From Mesorhizobium sp. (GTDB lineage: Bacteria; Pseudomonadota; Alphaproteobacteria; Rhizobiales; Rhizobiaceae), in the NCBI GenBank assembly GCA_004020365.1, contig SAQR01000008.1, positions 62,001-126,000 of the forward strand: a stretch of DNA of 64,000 bases, in the 5' to 3' direction. The first letter of the stretch is position 1; every line of letters starts with the position of its first letter. Below are positions 25,769 to 34,881 of this stretch, piece by piece. The notes beneath the pieces are model-generated. The model was not told the origin of the DNA. It did not search any database and worked only from the letters and a program-made list of their open reading frames with translations. Made by a program: the position numbers and the translations under genes.

Positions 25769-26617
25769 ATGAACAGCGTTACGATTGCCCGCCCCACCAT
25801 GGTGAAGCCGATCGACCCGATCTGGCGCTCGATCCGCGACGAAGCGATGGAGGCGGTCAACCGCGATCCGTTGCTGGCGGCGTTCCTCTATTCGACCATC
25901 CTCAACCAGGAAAGCCTGGAGGAAGCGGTCATCCATCGGCTGGCCGAGCGGCTCGCCCATCAGGATATCGGTTCCGATCTCATCCGCCAGACGTTCAAGG
26001 CGATGGCAGCCGACGACAGGGATTGGGCGTCGACGGTGCGTGTCGACATTCAGGCCTATTACGACCGCGATCCGGCCTGCGACCGCTTCATCATGCCGGT
26101 GCTTTATTTCAAGGGTTTTCACGCCATCCAGACGCACCGGTTGGCGCATTGGCTGTGGAACCAGGGCCGCCAGGATTTCGCGCTCTACCTGCAGAGCCGG
26201 TCGTCCTCGGTGTTCCAGACCGACATCAATCCGGCCGCCCGCATCGGCAAGGGCATCTTCCTCGACCACGCCACCGGCCTCGTCGTCGGCCAGACGGCGG
26301 TGATCGAGGACGACGTGTCGATCCTGCACGGCGTGACGCTGGGCGGCACCGGCAAGGCCGGCGGCGACCGCCATCCAAAAATCCGCTACGGCGTGCTGAT
26401 CGGCGCCGGTGCAAAGATCCTCGGAAACATCGAAGTCGGCCACTGCTCCAAGATCGCGGCTGGCTCGGTGGTGCTGTCGCCGGTGCCGCACAACAAGACG
26501 GTTGCCGGCGTGCCGGCCCGCGTCGTCGGCGAGACCGGCTGCGACCGGCCCTCGCGGCAGATGGATCAGCTTTTGCCGTCGCAGTCGATGGACCACGTCG
26601 TCAGCTTCGATATCTGA
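25769..26617 (+). CDS. cysE: Serine O-acetyltransferase
   Basis: 282 residues; transfers acetyl from acetyl-CoA to serine to form O-acetylserine, the cysteine precursor. The helical N-terminal part (about 15-150) is followed by a left-handed beta-helix of hexapeptide repeats (IGKGIFLDHATGLVVGQTAV then GVTLGGTGKAGGDRHP), the CysE signature. The ATG at 25769 has GGAG about 11 bases upstream; upstream in-frame sequence overlaps a repeat. No cysK nearby. Confidence 0.94.
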   Translation: MNSVTIARPTMVKPIDPIWRSIRDEAMEAVNRDPLLAAFLYSTILNQESLEEAVIHRLAERLAHQDIGSDLIRQTFKAMAADDRDWASTVRVDIQAYYDRDPACDRFIMPVLYFKGFHAIQTHRLAHWLWNQGRQDFALYLQSRSSSVFQTDINPAARIGKGIFLDHATGLVVGQTAVIEDDVSILHGVTLGGTGKAGGDRHPKIRYGVLIGAGAKILGNIEVGHCSKIAAGSVVLSPVPHNKTVAGVPARVVGETGCDRPSRQMDQLLPSQSMDHVVSFDI

Positions 26618-26655
26618 AAGCCTCGATCTCGGCACTCTTTCCGCAGCGCTAGAGG

Positions 26656-26737
26656 TTGGCGAAATCGTTTCCAAAAGCGTCTTTCTCCCCGTCACTATAC
26701 GGGGAGAAATGCCCGGCAGGGCAATGAGGGGCAGCGC
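26656..26737 (+). repeat. Palindromic intergenic repeat, family 2
   Basis: TTGGCGAAATCGTTTCCAAA, GCGTCTTTCTCCCCGTCACT, ATACGGGGAGAAATGCCCGG and GCAGGGCAATGAGGGGCAGC. It lies between cysE and the DUF3126 gene and is the closest relative of the copy at 19509. Confidence 0.85.
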
Positions 26738-26846
26738 AAAGCACAAGCGATTGCGTTGGTTCTCTCGCCGGCTTGCCTTTACATCGCCATTGTCGACGTG
26801 CCAGAAGCGCGCTCAAACGAGCAAGACCGACGATCGGAGAAGACTT

Positions 26847-27050
26847 TTGAAGCCGGACGAAATCAGAAAGCTGGACGCCTATTTCAAGCGCGTCTTCCAG
26901 AACCCCAAGCTTGAAGTGAAGGCGCGGCCGCGCAAGGACGATTCGGCCGAGGTCTATGTCGGCGACGAATTCCTCGGCATCGTCTTCAAGGACGAGGACG
27001 ACGGCGACTATAATTTCTCGATGGCGATCCTCGACATCGATCTGGCCTGA
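26847..27050 (+). CDS. DUF3126 family protein
   Basis: 67 residues from a TTG start (26847) with CGGAGAAG upstream. KPDEIRKLDAYFKRVFQNPK then EVKARPRKDDSAEVYVGDEF and DYNFSMAILDIDL match DUF3126, a small alphaproteobacterial family of unknown function often found after cysE, as here. It is separated from cysE by 229 bp that contain a repeat. Confidence 0.85.
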   Translation: MKPDEIRKLDAYFKRVFQNPKLEVKARPRKDDSAEVYVGDEFLGIVFKDEDDGDYNFSMAILDIDLA

Positions 27051-27113
27051 GCCCACGGATGGTCGGTGCTGACCGGCCTTCAACCTTGGCGATTGGAGAA
27101 AGAAGAACGAACA

Positions 27114-27178
27114 GCCGATCTCCCCCCTTGAGGGGGAGATGCCCGGCAGGGCCGAGGGGGGTGCTGTCCCGCCGACGT
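27114..27178 (+). repeat. Palindromic intergenic repeat, family 1
   Basis: GCCGATCTCCCCCCTTGAGG, GGGAGATGCCCGGCAGGGCC and GAGGGGGGTGCTGTCCCGCC. Closely matches the copy at 1224-1288, including the CTGTCCCGCCGAC tail. Confidence 0.85.
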
Positions 27179-27252
27179 CGCGCAACTTAATGCACTGCTG
27201 CGCGCTCAAAAGTCACTGAGCGGATTCTCGCACGGTTGGCTTCACCATCATC

Positions 27253-27984
27253 CTAATGCCCAGCCTTCAGCATACGCGCAGCCTTGGCGGCGATCGCTGC
27301 GTCGAGCGCCTGCCAGTCGCTCAGAAATTCCATGGGAAAGCGGTAGGTGAGGCTGAGATTGTCGCCCACCAGAATGTCGCGTTCGCAGGGCGCCAGCGAT
27401 TGCGCAGCACTTGGGCCGCTCAGGCAGCGGGCCACGAACGGGTCCTTGCCCCGCCGATTGCCGACCGTCAGCACCTCATTGAAATAGCCTGATTTTTCAC
27501 TGAAGCCGTAAAGCGCCGTGCCGCCCGGACCGGGCGTGCCGGGCTCGACGATCAGGGCGCTGTAGATCGGCGCGAAGCGGCCGCTCATGTCACGCGACAT
27601 GACCTGTCGTTCGAACGACAGAAAGATGATGCTTTTGCTCTGTCCAGTGTGGTTGAAATCGTCGCGGGCGGCCTCGCTGTAGCCGTCCATTTCGGGATAA
27701 CGCAGATAGAGGTCGAGGCGCGAGGCGATGCCGTCGCGCCGCGCCTGGTCGAAGCGGATGACATTGGCCGGCACGGCGATGACGTTGTTGCCGATCACGA
27801 CCTCGTGGACTGTCGTGTCGTCGGTATATCCGGCCATGGCGATCGAGCGGCCCAACCATTTGCCGCCAAGGCTGATCGTCATCGAAAGCACTGCCAGCGC
27901 CGCGAACACGTAGAACACCCGCTTCATCAGTTTGGAATCGACGACGGTGAGTTGCGGGCCGCTGGCGGTGGTTGCCTGCTTCAT
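27253..27984 (-). CDS. Hypothetical single-pass membrane protein
   Basis: 243 residues with one N-terminal helix (about 22-45, VFYVFAALAVLSMTISLGGK) and a periplasmic remainder; the cytoplasmic start is short and basic. Recurring aromatic segments (LDLYLRYPEMDGYSE, GTALYGFSEKSGYFNEVL) and two Cys near the C-terminus (ARCLSG, APCERDIL) could form a disulfide. The type is widespread in rhizobia, but I do not know a function. GGGGAT precedes the ATG. Confidence 0.8.
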   Translation of the reverse strand: MKQATTASGPQLTVVDSKLMKRVFYVFAALAVLSMTISLGGKWLGRSIAMAGYTDDTTVHEVVIGNNVIAVPANVIRFDQARRDGIASRLDLYLRYPEMDGYSEAARDDFNHTGQSKSIIFLSFERQVMSRDMSGRFAPIYSALIVEPGTPGPGGTALYGFSEKSGYFNEVLTVGNRRGKDPFVARCLSGPSAAQSLAPCERDILVGDNLSLTYRFPMEFLSDWQALDAAIAAKAARMLKAGH

Positions 27985-28314
27985 CGCGATCCCCGATTAT
28001 CGGCAGCCTGTCCCAATGTGTCTGTTCCCCCGATATGTCTGTTCGCTTGGGCTGTCCTTGAGCGACCCATGTGCGTGGCACGGCTCTTGCGGCACGCCTG
28101 TCGAAACACGACTGTGCAATTTCATGGTAAATGGAAGGTAAAGATGGGTCCGGTCGGACACACTCGTTGCTTTCATAGTTGCCTGGCGGCGCTGATCTCT
28201 TGCGGTTGAACCGCGACGATCTTTCGGCGTCGTGCTGATCGACATTGCGTCCCAGGCAGGCACTCTCCTAGGGTCGACCGATCTTTCAGCCCTAAGACGA
28301 TTCGGAGGAGAAAA
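27985..28314. other. 330-bp divergent intergenic region
   Basis: Carries the promoters of the leftward membrane protein and the rightward carbonic anhydrase. No gene and no strong hairpin seen; only the GGAGGAG ribosome site of the next gene is clear. Confidence 0.5.
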
Positions 28315-28842
28315 ATGCCGCTCTATGCGATCGACGGAAAAGCTCCCGGTTTCGAGGACGCCGACAGCAATTGGATCGCGCCCGACGCTACCCTGATCGG
28401 CGACATACAGATCGGCCGCAACGCGGGCTTCTGGTTCGGCGTCGTCATCCGCGGCGACGACGAGCCGATCATCATCGGTGCCGATACCAATGTCCAGGAA
28501 CACACCGTCATGCATACCGATGTCGGTTTTCCCCTGACCATCGGGCAAGGCTGCACGATCGGCCATCGCGCGTTGCTGCATGGCTGCACGATCGGCGACA
28601 ACAGTCTGATCGGCATGGGCGCCATCGTGCTGAACGGCGCGAAGATCGGCAGGAACTCGCTGGTCGGCGCCGGCGCCCTGGTCACCGAAGGCAAGGAATT
28701 CCCCGACAATTCGCTGATCATCGGCTCGCCCGCCCGTTTGGTGCGGGAACTGGACGATGCCGCGGTGGCAAGCCTGCGCGCTTCGGCCGCCCACTACGTC
28801 GCCAACGGCAAACGCTTCAAAGCGGGACTGACGAAGGCCTGA
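28315..28842 (+). CDS. Gamma-class carbonic anhydrase family protein
   Basis: 175-residue left-handed beta-helix. His67, His84 and His89 (VMHTD, GHRALLHG) are the three metal ligands of the gamma-CA/YrdA/PaaY group; GAIVLNGAKIGRNSLVGAGA continues the hexapeptide turns. Forms a trimer in the family. GGAGGAG sits six bases before the ATG. Physiological activity (CO2 hydration or other) cannot be separated from the family's non-CA members. Confidence 0.92.
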   Translation: MPLYAIDGKAPGFEDADSNWIAPDATLIGDIQIGRNAGFWFGVVIRGDDEPIIIGADTNVQEHTVMHTDVGFPLTIGQGCTIGHRALLHGCTIGDNSLIGMGAIVLNGAKIGRNSLVGAGALVTEGKEFPDNSLIIGSPARLVRELDDAAVASLRASAAHYVANGKRFKAGLTKA

Positions 28843-28895
28843 GGCCAGCCTTGCTCAAATCTTCGGCTATGGTTTCACCGGCATCGTCGCCCAAG

Positions 28896-29579
28896 TCACC
28901 GTCCATTCGAGCCGCGCCTGGTCATCGCATCGCGCAGCAACGAAGCGCCGGCTTCAAAGCCGCCATTGTCAGCGTCCTCGAGGGCCGTCGTATAGTCGTC
29001 GACGCGGGTTTCGAGCGATGGGTCGGCGCCCGCCGCCAACAGTAGGCGGATGGCATCGACGCTACGGATGGCGACCGCATAGTGAAGCGGCGTCCAGTCG
29101 TTTACGCCCCGCATGTTGAGGTCTGCGCCACCATCGATCAGGATTCGGACGATTTCCAGTCTGTCAGCCCGGTTGGTGGAGAGTGCCGCAATGATTGCTG
29201 GAAAACCGCCGTGGTGATGATAGTTCGGGTCCGAGCCCGCATCCAGTAAGATCGAGATGAAAGCGGCGGGGCTCCAATAGATCGCATACTCCAGTGGATG
29301 CCCAAGGCCGAGTTCAAAGGGCATCTGCTCGTCGAACCAGCAAGGTGAGCCGCCGAGAGCCACACCGAGGCCCTCGAAGTCGCCCGCCTTGAACGCGTCG
29401 TCGATGGCCTTGAACAGGCGGTGGCGCTCGCATCGATCTTCCGGGATTTCCAACATCGCAGCGATCCGGAGGTTGAATTGGCCTGGCTGCCATATTGCTC
29501 CCATCCGCAGTTGCCTGAAAGCCTCATGGCGGTTGCGATTGGAGAGCAGTTCTTGCGGCTGCGTTTGTTGGAATCTCAT
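28896..29579 (-). CDS. Ankyrin-repeat protein
   Basis: 227 residues. Three or so ankyrin repeats lie at about 95-205, seen in [47 protein letters not shown] and [20 protein letters not shown]. No signal peptide, so probably a cytoplasmic binding protein. The N-terminal 40 residues overlap a decayed ABC-transporter tail in another frame, so the true start may be the ATG at about 29504 (MGAIWQPG). Partner unknown. Confidence 0.75.
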   Translation of the reverse strand: MRFQQTQPQELLSNRNRHEAFRQLRMGAIWQPGQFNLRIAAMLEIPEDRCERHRLFKAIDDAFKAGDFEGLGVALGGSPCWFDEQMPFELGLGHPLEYAIYWSPAAFISILLDAGSDPNYHHHGGFPAIIAALSTNRADRLEIVRILIDGGADLNMRGVNDWTPLHYAVAIRSVDAIRLLLAAGADPSLETRVDDYTTALEDADNGGFEAGASLLRDAMTRRGSNGR

Positions 29580-29599
29580 CCCGCCTTAGTCTCGTAAGC

Positions 29600-29698
29600 T
29601 GCCGAGAAAACCTCCCGGACTGGCGCGCCCAAAGCTGCGCATACAGCCCATTTTTCAAAAGCAGCTCGTTATGGGTGCCGAGTTCCACGATGCGGTCA
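29600..29698 (-). pseudogene. C-terminal fragment of an ABC-transporter ATP-binding protein
   Basis: On the minus strand [20 protein letters not shown] then QLWARQSG is the standard end of HlyB/MsbA-type exporters, which read DRIVVLxxGxIVExGTHxEL and YAxLWxxQSGG. No Walker A or B motifs or membrane domain exist upstream, because the sequence there is the DUF1127 gene. It is a small remnant of a deleted gene. Confidence 0.65.
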
Positions 29699-29712
29699 GT
29701 AGTACCCCGATC

Positions 29713-29952
29713 TTACCGCAGCGACATCAAGTTCGTGATCAGACCTGCCTTGATGTCGAGCACGGGTCGATGCGCCTCCGGATGACCGATGTCGTTCAGC
29801 TGATCGGCCGTCAAGTCGGCCAGTGCCCTGCGTCTTGCGACGGTGCGCCGCCACCCCCTGAAGGCGGCAATCATCATTGCTATGCTTTTCAGGCTAGGTC
29901 CAAACAAATGTCTTTTCGAGGTGCGGGCGGCGCGAGTTTGCGTGTCAGCCAT
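29713..29952 (-). CDS. DUF1127 family small basic protein
   Basis: 79 residues. The DUF1127 core is FRGWRRTVARRRALADLTAD then QLNDIGHPEAHRP (about 30-62), an Arg-rich motif. Members in Agrobacterium and Rhodobacter have been linked to phosphate and stress responses and to RNA binding (CcaF-type). Divergent from the BTAD regulator with 176 bp between them. Confidence 0.8.
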   Translation of the reverse strand: MADTQTRAARTSKRHLFGPSLKSIAMMIAAFRGWRRTVARRRALADLTADQLNDIGHPEAHRPVLDIKAGLITNLMSLR

Positions 29953-30128
29953 TTTTAGTCTCCCATTTTCGAGACTTGCGGATGAGAGCGTGCCATGCGG
30001 CTGTTTTCTGGCTGTTCGGCTGTGTGTGAAAAAAACGGATAAGCCCGACGAACTGCCGTTAAATCGGTGTTAAATCCATTTGCCGGAATGCTATTCTGAC
30101 GCGGCGGTCAAAGTCTGGAGACGGATCT

Positions 30129-32141
30129 GTGCGCATCAGGTTGCTGGGCGGCCTCGAGATTACCTCCCCGGAGCGCCGGCCCGTCCGCTTCGCCACGCGC
30201 AAGACTTCTCTGCTTTTTGCTGCCTTGGTGCTGGCGGGCCGCCGCGGCCATCGTCGCGAGTTGCTTTCCGAAGCCTTTTGGCCGGGACGAAGCAATGGTC
30301 AGGCGCGCAATAGTTTGCGGCAAGCGCTGGTCGACATCCGGCGCTCGTTCCCGACCAGCAAGGAAGCCACCGTCTACATCGACGGGGATCAGGAAGTCAT
30401 CGCGCTGATTGCCGGTCCGGATGACGCGGACATTTCGATCTTCGACCGGAAACTGGAGCAGGGCGGGGCGGCCGATCTCGCCTTCGCCGCCGACCTCTAC
30501 CGCGGTGGGGTGCTTGCGGGGGAAGCCATTCCTGAGGAACTGGATGAGTGGTTTGGGCCCTATCTGGACAGGTATCAGCGCAAGGCGCTGCAATTGGTCG
30601 ATCGGCTGAGCCTCGCGTTGCCGATACCCGGCTCAGCGGAAGTGACGGCCTGCGAAGGGCTGGCGGAGAGATTGCTTGCCTCAGATCCTACCGCGGAGGC
30701 CGCCCATCGGGCGCTGATCCGGATCCACGCTCATCGCGGGCACGAAAACGCTGCCTTGCGCCAGTTCGAGCTCTGTCGCAATGCCCTGAAAAAGCAGCTG
30801 GATGCGGAGCCGGAGGCGCAGACAAGCTCGCTGGCGGCTTCTCTGAAGTCGCGCGAACGAACTGGGGATCGGCGGCCCGGGCCAGGCTCTGGCGTCGCGG
30901 CGCCGGCGCAGATGCTGGCAGTCCCAACGAGGCACGACGACCAGCCGTCAATTGCGGTGCTGCCGTTTCACAATCTAAGCGGTGATATCGAGCAGGAATA
31001 TTTTGCCGACGGTATGGTCGAAGACATCGTCACCGCCCTGGCTCACTTTCGTCACCTGTTCGTAGTCGCACGGAATTCGAGTTTTACCTACAAGGGACGC
31101 TCGATAGACATAAAGCAGGTCGGGCGTGAACTGGGCGTGCGCTATGTGGTCGAGGGAAGTGTGCGCCGGGCGGGCGACCGCCTGCGCATCGCCGGGCAAC
31201 TCATCGACGCTTCGAGCGGCCTCCACCTGTGGGCTGACCGTTTTGAAGGTACTCTAGCCGAGGTTTTTGATTTTCAGGACCAGATCGCCTCGAGCATAGT
31301 CGGCGCGATCACCCCAAAGGTCGAGGAGGCGGAAATTGAGCGCGCCAAGCGCAAGCCGACTGAGGACCTCGACGCCTACGACTATTATCTGCGCGGGTTG
31401 GCGTCCCACGACCGAGCGGTCAACACCAAGGAAACCATGGATGACGCTCTGCGGTTCTTCATGAAGGCGATCGGCTGTGACTCGGTGTTCGCTGCCGCCT
31501 ATGCCCGGGCGGCGCGCTGCTATGCGGCGCGAAAGAGCAACCGCTGGATGATCGATCGCTTAGAAGAGACTGCCGAGGCGACCCGACTGGCAAAGAGAGC
31601 GATCGAACTTGGATGGGACGATGCAATAGCCCTTTCGTACGGCGGATACGTGCTCGGCTATGTAGGCGGCGATGTGGAGGAAAGCGCGGCTTGCATCGAA
31701 CGTGCGCTTGGCCTGAACCCGAACTTGGCTGCGGCGTGGGGTTACAGCGCCTGGGTTCAAGCGTGCTTAGGTGAGCCGGAGAAAGCCGTCGAGCGCGCCG
31801 CGCAGGCAATGCGCCTCAGTCCGTTCGATCCTCGCTTTTTTGTTTGGGAATTTTGCACCGCGCTCGCTCACTTTTGTGCCGGGCGCTACAACGATGCTGC
31901 TGAGTGGGCGAAAAGGTCTTTGCGTTCGCAACCAAACTACGCGAGTGCGACGCGTGTGGCGACGGCAAGTTACGTCTTGGCCGGTCGGCTTTCGGAAGCC
32001 GAGAAGATGATGGCTCGCCTGCGCGAACTCGATCCTACGTTGCGGCTTTCGAATCTCGCCGAGGTGCTGCCGCCGTTTTATCGACCGGACGATCGAAGCA
32101 GATATATCGAAGGTCTCCGCAAGGCGGGCCTGCCGGATTAA
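30129..32141 (+). CDS. BTAD/winged-helix regulator with TolB-like and TPR domains
   Basis: 670 residues from a GTG start. A winged-helix DNA-binding start (about 1-90, RIRLLGGLEITSP, KTSLLFAALVLAG, QARNSLRQALVDIRR) leads into a bacterial transcriptional activation domain (about 100-240). A TolB-amino-type/FlgO-like domain follows at about 275-400 (SIAVLPFHNLSGDIEQEYFA, DGMVEDIVTAL, VRYVVEGSVRRAGDRLRIAG), then TPR repeats at about 425-650. This plan, common in rhizobia, suggests a cytoplasmic activator with a protein-interaction sensor. Target not shown; the coiled-coil gene 472 bp downstream is a candidate by proximity. Confidence 0.88.
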   Translation: MRIRLLGGLEITSPERRPVRFATRKTSLLFAALVLAGRRGHRRELLSEAFWPGRSNGQARNSLRQALVDIRRSFPTSKEATVYIDGDQEVIALIAGPDDADISIFDRKLEQGGAADLAFAADLYRGGVLAGEAIPEELDEWFGPYLDRYQRKALQLVDRLSLALPIPGSAEVTACEGLAERLLASDPTAEAAHRALIRIHAHRGHENAALRQFELCRNALKKQLDAEPEAQTSSLAASLKSRERTGDRRPGPGSGVAAPAQMLAVPTRHDDQPSIAVLPFHNLSGDIEQEYFADGMVEDIVTALAHFRHLFVVARNSSFTYKGRSIDIKQVGRELGVRYVVEGSVRRAGDRLRIAGQLIDASSGLHLWADRFEGTLAEVFDFQDQIASSIVGAITPKVEEAEIERAKRKPTEDLDAYDYYLRGLASHDRAVNTKETMDDALRFFMKAIGCDSVFAAAYARAARCYAARKSNRWMIDRLEETAEATRLAKRAIELGWDDAIALSYGGYVLGYVGGDVEESAACIERALGLNPNLAAAWGYSAWVQACLGEPEKAVERAAQAMRLSPFDPRFFVWEFCTALAHFCAGRYNDAAEWAKRSLRSQPNYASATRVATASYVLAGRLSEAEKMMARLRELDPTLRLSNLAEVLPPFYRPDDRSRYIEGLRKAGLPD

Positions 32142-32613
32142 CGCTGCGTCAGCGTGAAGTGAGGCAGACGGCTTCGACACCGGATGGCCGACGTGCTGCC
32201 GATGGAGCTTAATACAAGGTGACGGTTGACCGTGGAGGCCTATGACCTAGCTTAAAGCTTAGCCGGACCGTCCAGAGCCGGAAATGGCGGGATGGTACGC
32301 TACCGTGGGAGAACTCTCGGGACGTTGAGATGCAGAGGTGCAAGTCGGCTTTTCAGAGCCTGTGCGCCCTTGGCGGCCGACAATCGGCGGCCACGGCATG
32401 TCAAGCTTCGTTTCAAACAAAAGTCATCTGCGCCGGCACGCCTATCAACGCGCGACCGCCGCTCCGCCATGCAGCAACAATTCGAGTACTGGAGGGCCCT
32501 CGAAGCAAGTGACAGCTTCGAACGCGATCAAAGGCTTTAGCCAGCACCAGGACGAGGGGCCAAACACCGCTTCACGAACTTGAGAATACACCCAAGACCG
32601 CACAGGCACGGCA
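32142..32613. other. 472-bp intergenic region
   Basis: Small overlapping frames occur in all phases but none has a ribosome site or recognisable sequence. No strong terminator or repeat found. It should carry the promoter of the coiled-coil gene at 32614. Confidence 0.45.
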
Positions 32614-34728
32614 ATGTCAAATCCTCTTGCCGAAATTTACGCAAACGGCGCAGATCTCGCCATCCTGGGCGGGATAGCAGCATTTGCCTCGGTGGGCCTC
32701 TATCTTGTGCTCCGGCGTATCCTTATCGCGGTGCAACGGCGTCGCCTCAAATCAGATGTGGGCGAAGGCGGATCTGACCTCCCCGAGGAGGAGGTTTCTT
32801 GGGATTGGGAAAGCCCGGTCGACCTTGCAACCGAGTCTGCTTCTTCTTCTCAGGTTGCTGTGCCCTCAGACACGGCAGACCTGGATATTCGGCGTCAGGA
32901 TGCCAACTGCCTTCGGTTCGGGGTGCGAATCGAGTATTTCGACGTGATCTCCGAAGCTTGCGAGAGCTCGTCTGTGACCCAGACCAACGCTTTCGCTTCC
33001 GCGACGAACATGTCGCAATCCGGCCGACTTGCGACATCGATCAGGGAAATCGCTGGCTATGTCCATAGGCAGGTGGCGGCTAATCTTGCCGCCCTAACCA
33101 GTCCAGTATTTAGGGCTCTGAGCCGTATGCCGACACAACTCGCCCTCGCGAAGGATCCCGACCCCACAGCGATGGCCTCACCTCCTCGCGTTCGCAGGCC
33201 GATCGGCTTTGTGCCCCGCTTTGGCGTCGCCGCAATCTGCCTGGCCGTGCCGCTTAGCTATGCGATGACGAGACAAAACTGGGTCGAAAGCGCCCCCGCC
33301 ATTTCGCGGGTCCAGGGCAGCGCCAACCCTTCGCGGCCCATCGAGCTTCCGGCGAGTGCTGCATCGGATGTGCGTGGGCCAGCCCAGGGAGACGAGCGCG
33401 CGAGCGTCGAACCGCTCAGCCCGGATCTCACGGCTGCCCGGGCGCAAGTCGGAGCAGCTGCTGCTCAGGCAGCCGCAGCGAGGGAATTGGCCGGCCAGGA
33501 GCACCAGGCGGCGGAAGGCGAGCGCGCCAGGAGCGCCGCTCTGCAGCGAGCGCTGCTCGAGTCGCGCAAGGAGATCGACGCGCTGAGGACAAGCATGGCA
33601 GCCGCCGACAACCTACGCCAGGAGCAATTGCGCAACGAGCTCGCGGCAGCCCGCACGCTTGACGCATTGCGGCGCATAGCGGGAGATGCCCGCACAATGC
33701 TGAGCGAGGCCACCAACTATGTCTTTACGGAGATGCCCGCTGCTCACCTGGAGCGTCAGCGAGCCGGATGGGTGGCGCGCGATCTATCGCGAGCGCAGGC
33801 GCAAATTGAGCGGCTTGAGGCCGAGGGCGCGGAGGATCGCGCCAAGGCCAAGGCTTCGCTGGCGCAAGCGAGCGGAATGCTCGATGACGAGCGCCGGAAG
33901 TCGGAGGAACTTCGTGGCGAGCTCTCCAAAGTGAAACTGTCCAATGCCGCGCTCATGGAGCGCGCCGACGCGGCTGAGCAGGAACGGACCAATGCAGTCA
34001 CAGCGAGAGAACGAGTGGAGCAGACCGCAGCCGAGACGGAGGGCGCGCTGGCTCGAGAACGCGCTGCAGCAGCGTCGATTCGTGAGGAGCTGAAAAAAGC
34101 TCGCCTGGAGCGCGATGCGGCTGAACAGGAACGAGCCGGAGCAGTCTCAGCGAGAAAGCGTGCCGAGCAGACTGCAACCGAGACAGCGCAGGCTCTGGCA
34201 AGAGAACGCGCTGCAGCAGTCTCGGCGCGTGAGGAGCTGAAAAAAGCTCGCCTCGAGCGCGACGCGGCTGAACAGGAACGAGCCAGGGCAGTCACAGCGA
34301 GAGAACGAGTGGAGCAGACTGCAACCGAGACGGCGCACGCTCTGGCACGAGAACGCGCTGCGGCAGTCTCGACCCATGAGGACCTCGATAAAGCTCGCCT
34401 CGAGCGCGACGCCGCCCGAGCACTTTTGGTACAGGTCGCCAGGCTGAAGGAGGCTTTGGACAAGCAACGTGAAGTCACGGTTTCTCTTTCCCGCGACCTG
34501 GCCGCCGCGCGCGCAGACAATGACAGGCTCAGGGCTGAGCGTCGCAGCGCCAAGATTGAGCCGCCGCTGAAGCGGCGCGCTGGCCGCGCAGCGGCCGCTG
34601 CCGGCGGGGTGAAGGCTGTCAGCCAGAAGACAGCACGCAGCAAGGTTAGCAACCCGGCGCGGATTGCCGGAGTGCGTTCTCTCACACTTCCCTATCCCCT
34701 CAGGCCAAGACAGGCGACATTGGAGTGA
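32614..34728 (+). CDS. Membrane-anchored long coiled-coil protein with three 49-residue tandem repeats
   Basis: 704 residues, not recognised. There is a membrane helix at about 15-37 (LAILGGIAAFASVGLYLVL) and a second at about 208-222 (FGVAAICLAVPLSYAM), with a polar stretch between. From about 270 to 650 the chain is Ala/Glu/Arg-rich coiled coil. Inside it, residues 455-601 are three consecutive 49-residue units (RVEQTAxETxxALARERAAA, then KARLERDAA); 49 is seven heptads, so the coiled-coil register continues. The tail is basic (KRRAGRAAAAAGG). Topology suggests a rod on one side of the membrane; function unknown, possibly linked to the upstream regulator. Confidence 0.8.
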   Translation: MSNPLAEIYANGADLAILGGIAAFASVGLYLVLRRILIAVQRRRLKSDVGEGGSDLPEEEVSWDWESPVDLATESASSSQVAVPSDTADLDIRRQDANCLRFGVRIEYFDVISEACESSSVTQTNAFASATNMSQSGRLATSIREIAGYVHRQVAANLAALTSPVFRALSRMPTQLALAKDPDPTAMASPPRVRRPIGFVPRFGVAAICLAVPLSYAMTRQNWVESAPAISRVQGSANPSRPIELPASAASDVRGPAQGDERASVEPLSPDLTAARAQVGAAAAQAAAARELAGQEHQAAEGERARSAALQRALLESRKEIDALRTSMAAADNLRQEQLRNELAAARTLDALRRIAGDARTMLSEATNYVFTEMPAAHLERQRAGWVARDLSRAQAQIERLEAEGAEDRAKAKASLAQASGMLDDERRKSEELRGELSKVKLSNAALMERADAAEQERTNAVTARERVEQTAAETEGALARERAAAASIREELKKARLERDAAEQERAGAVSARKRAEQTATETAQALARERAAAVSAREELKKARLERDAAEQERARAVTARERVEQTATETAHALARERAAAVSTHEDLDKARLERDAARALLVQVARLKEALDKQREVTVSLSRDLAAARADNDRLRAERRSAKIEPPLKRRAGRAAAAAGGVKAVSQKTARSKVSNPARIAGVRSLTLPYPLRPRQATLE
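33976..34416 (+). repeat. Three tandem 147-bp coding repeats
   Basis: Copies at 33976-34122, 34123-34269 and 34270-34416, each 147 bp with no length variation. Units begin GAGCAGGAACG or GAACAGGAACG and end in GCGACGC(G/C)GC(T/C). The third copy has diverged most near its end (STHEDLDKARL instead of SxREELKKARL). Confidence 0.95.
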
Positions 34729-34881
34729 TTTCCAAAACGACTGCGCGGTCCTCCTGTTGAAGGGTCCAGGGTCTTTGAGATCATTGCCTCACGTGTGTAT
34801 TGCGAGAGTAGGCTAGGATGAATCGAATCACCCCATTCGAATTCATTCTGCTCTCGTCGGCGAGGAGTTCTGCGCGACACG

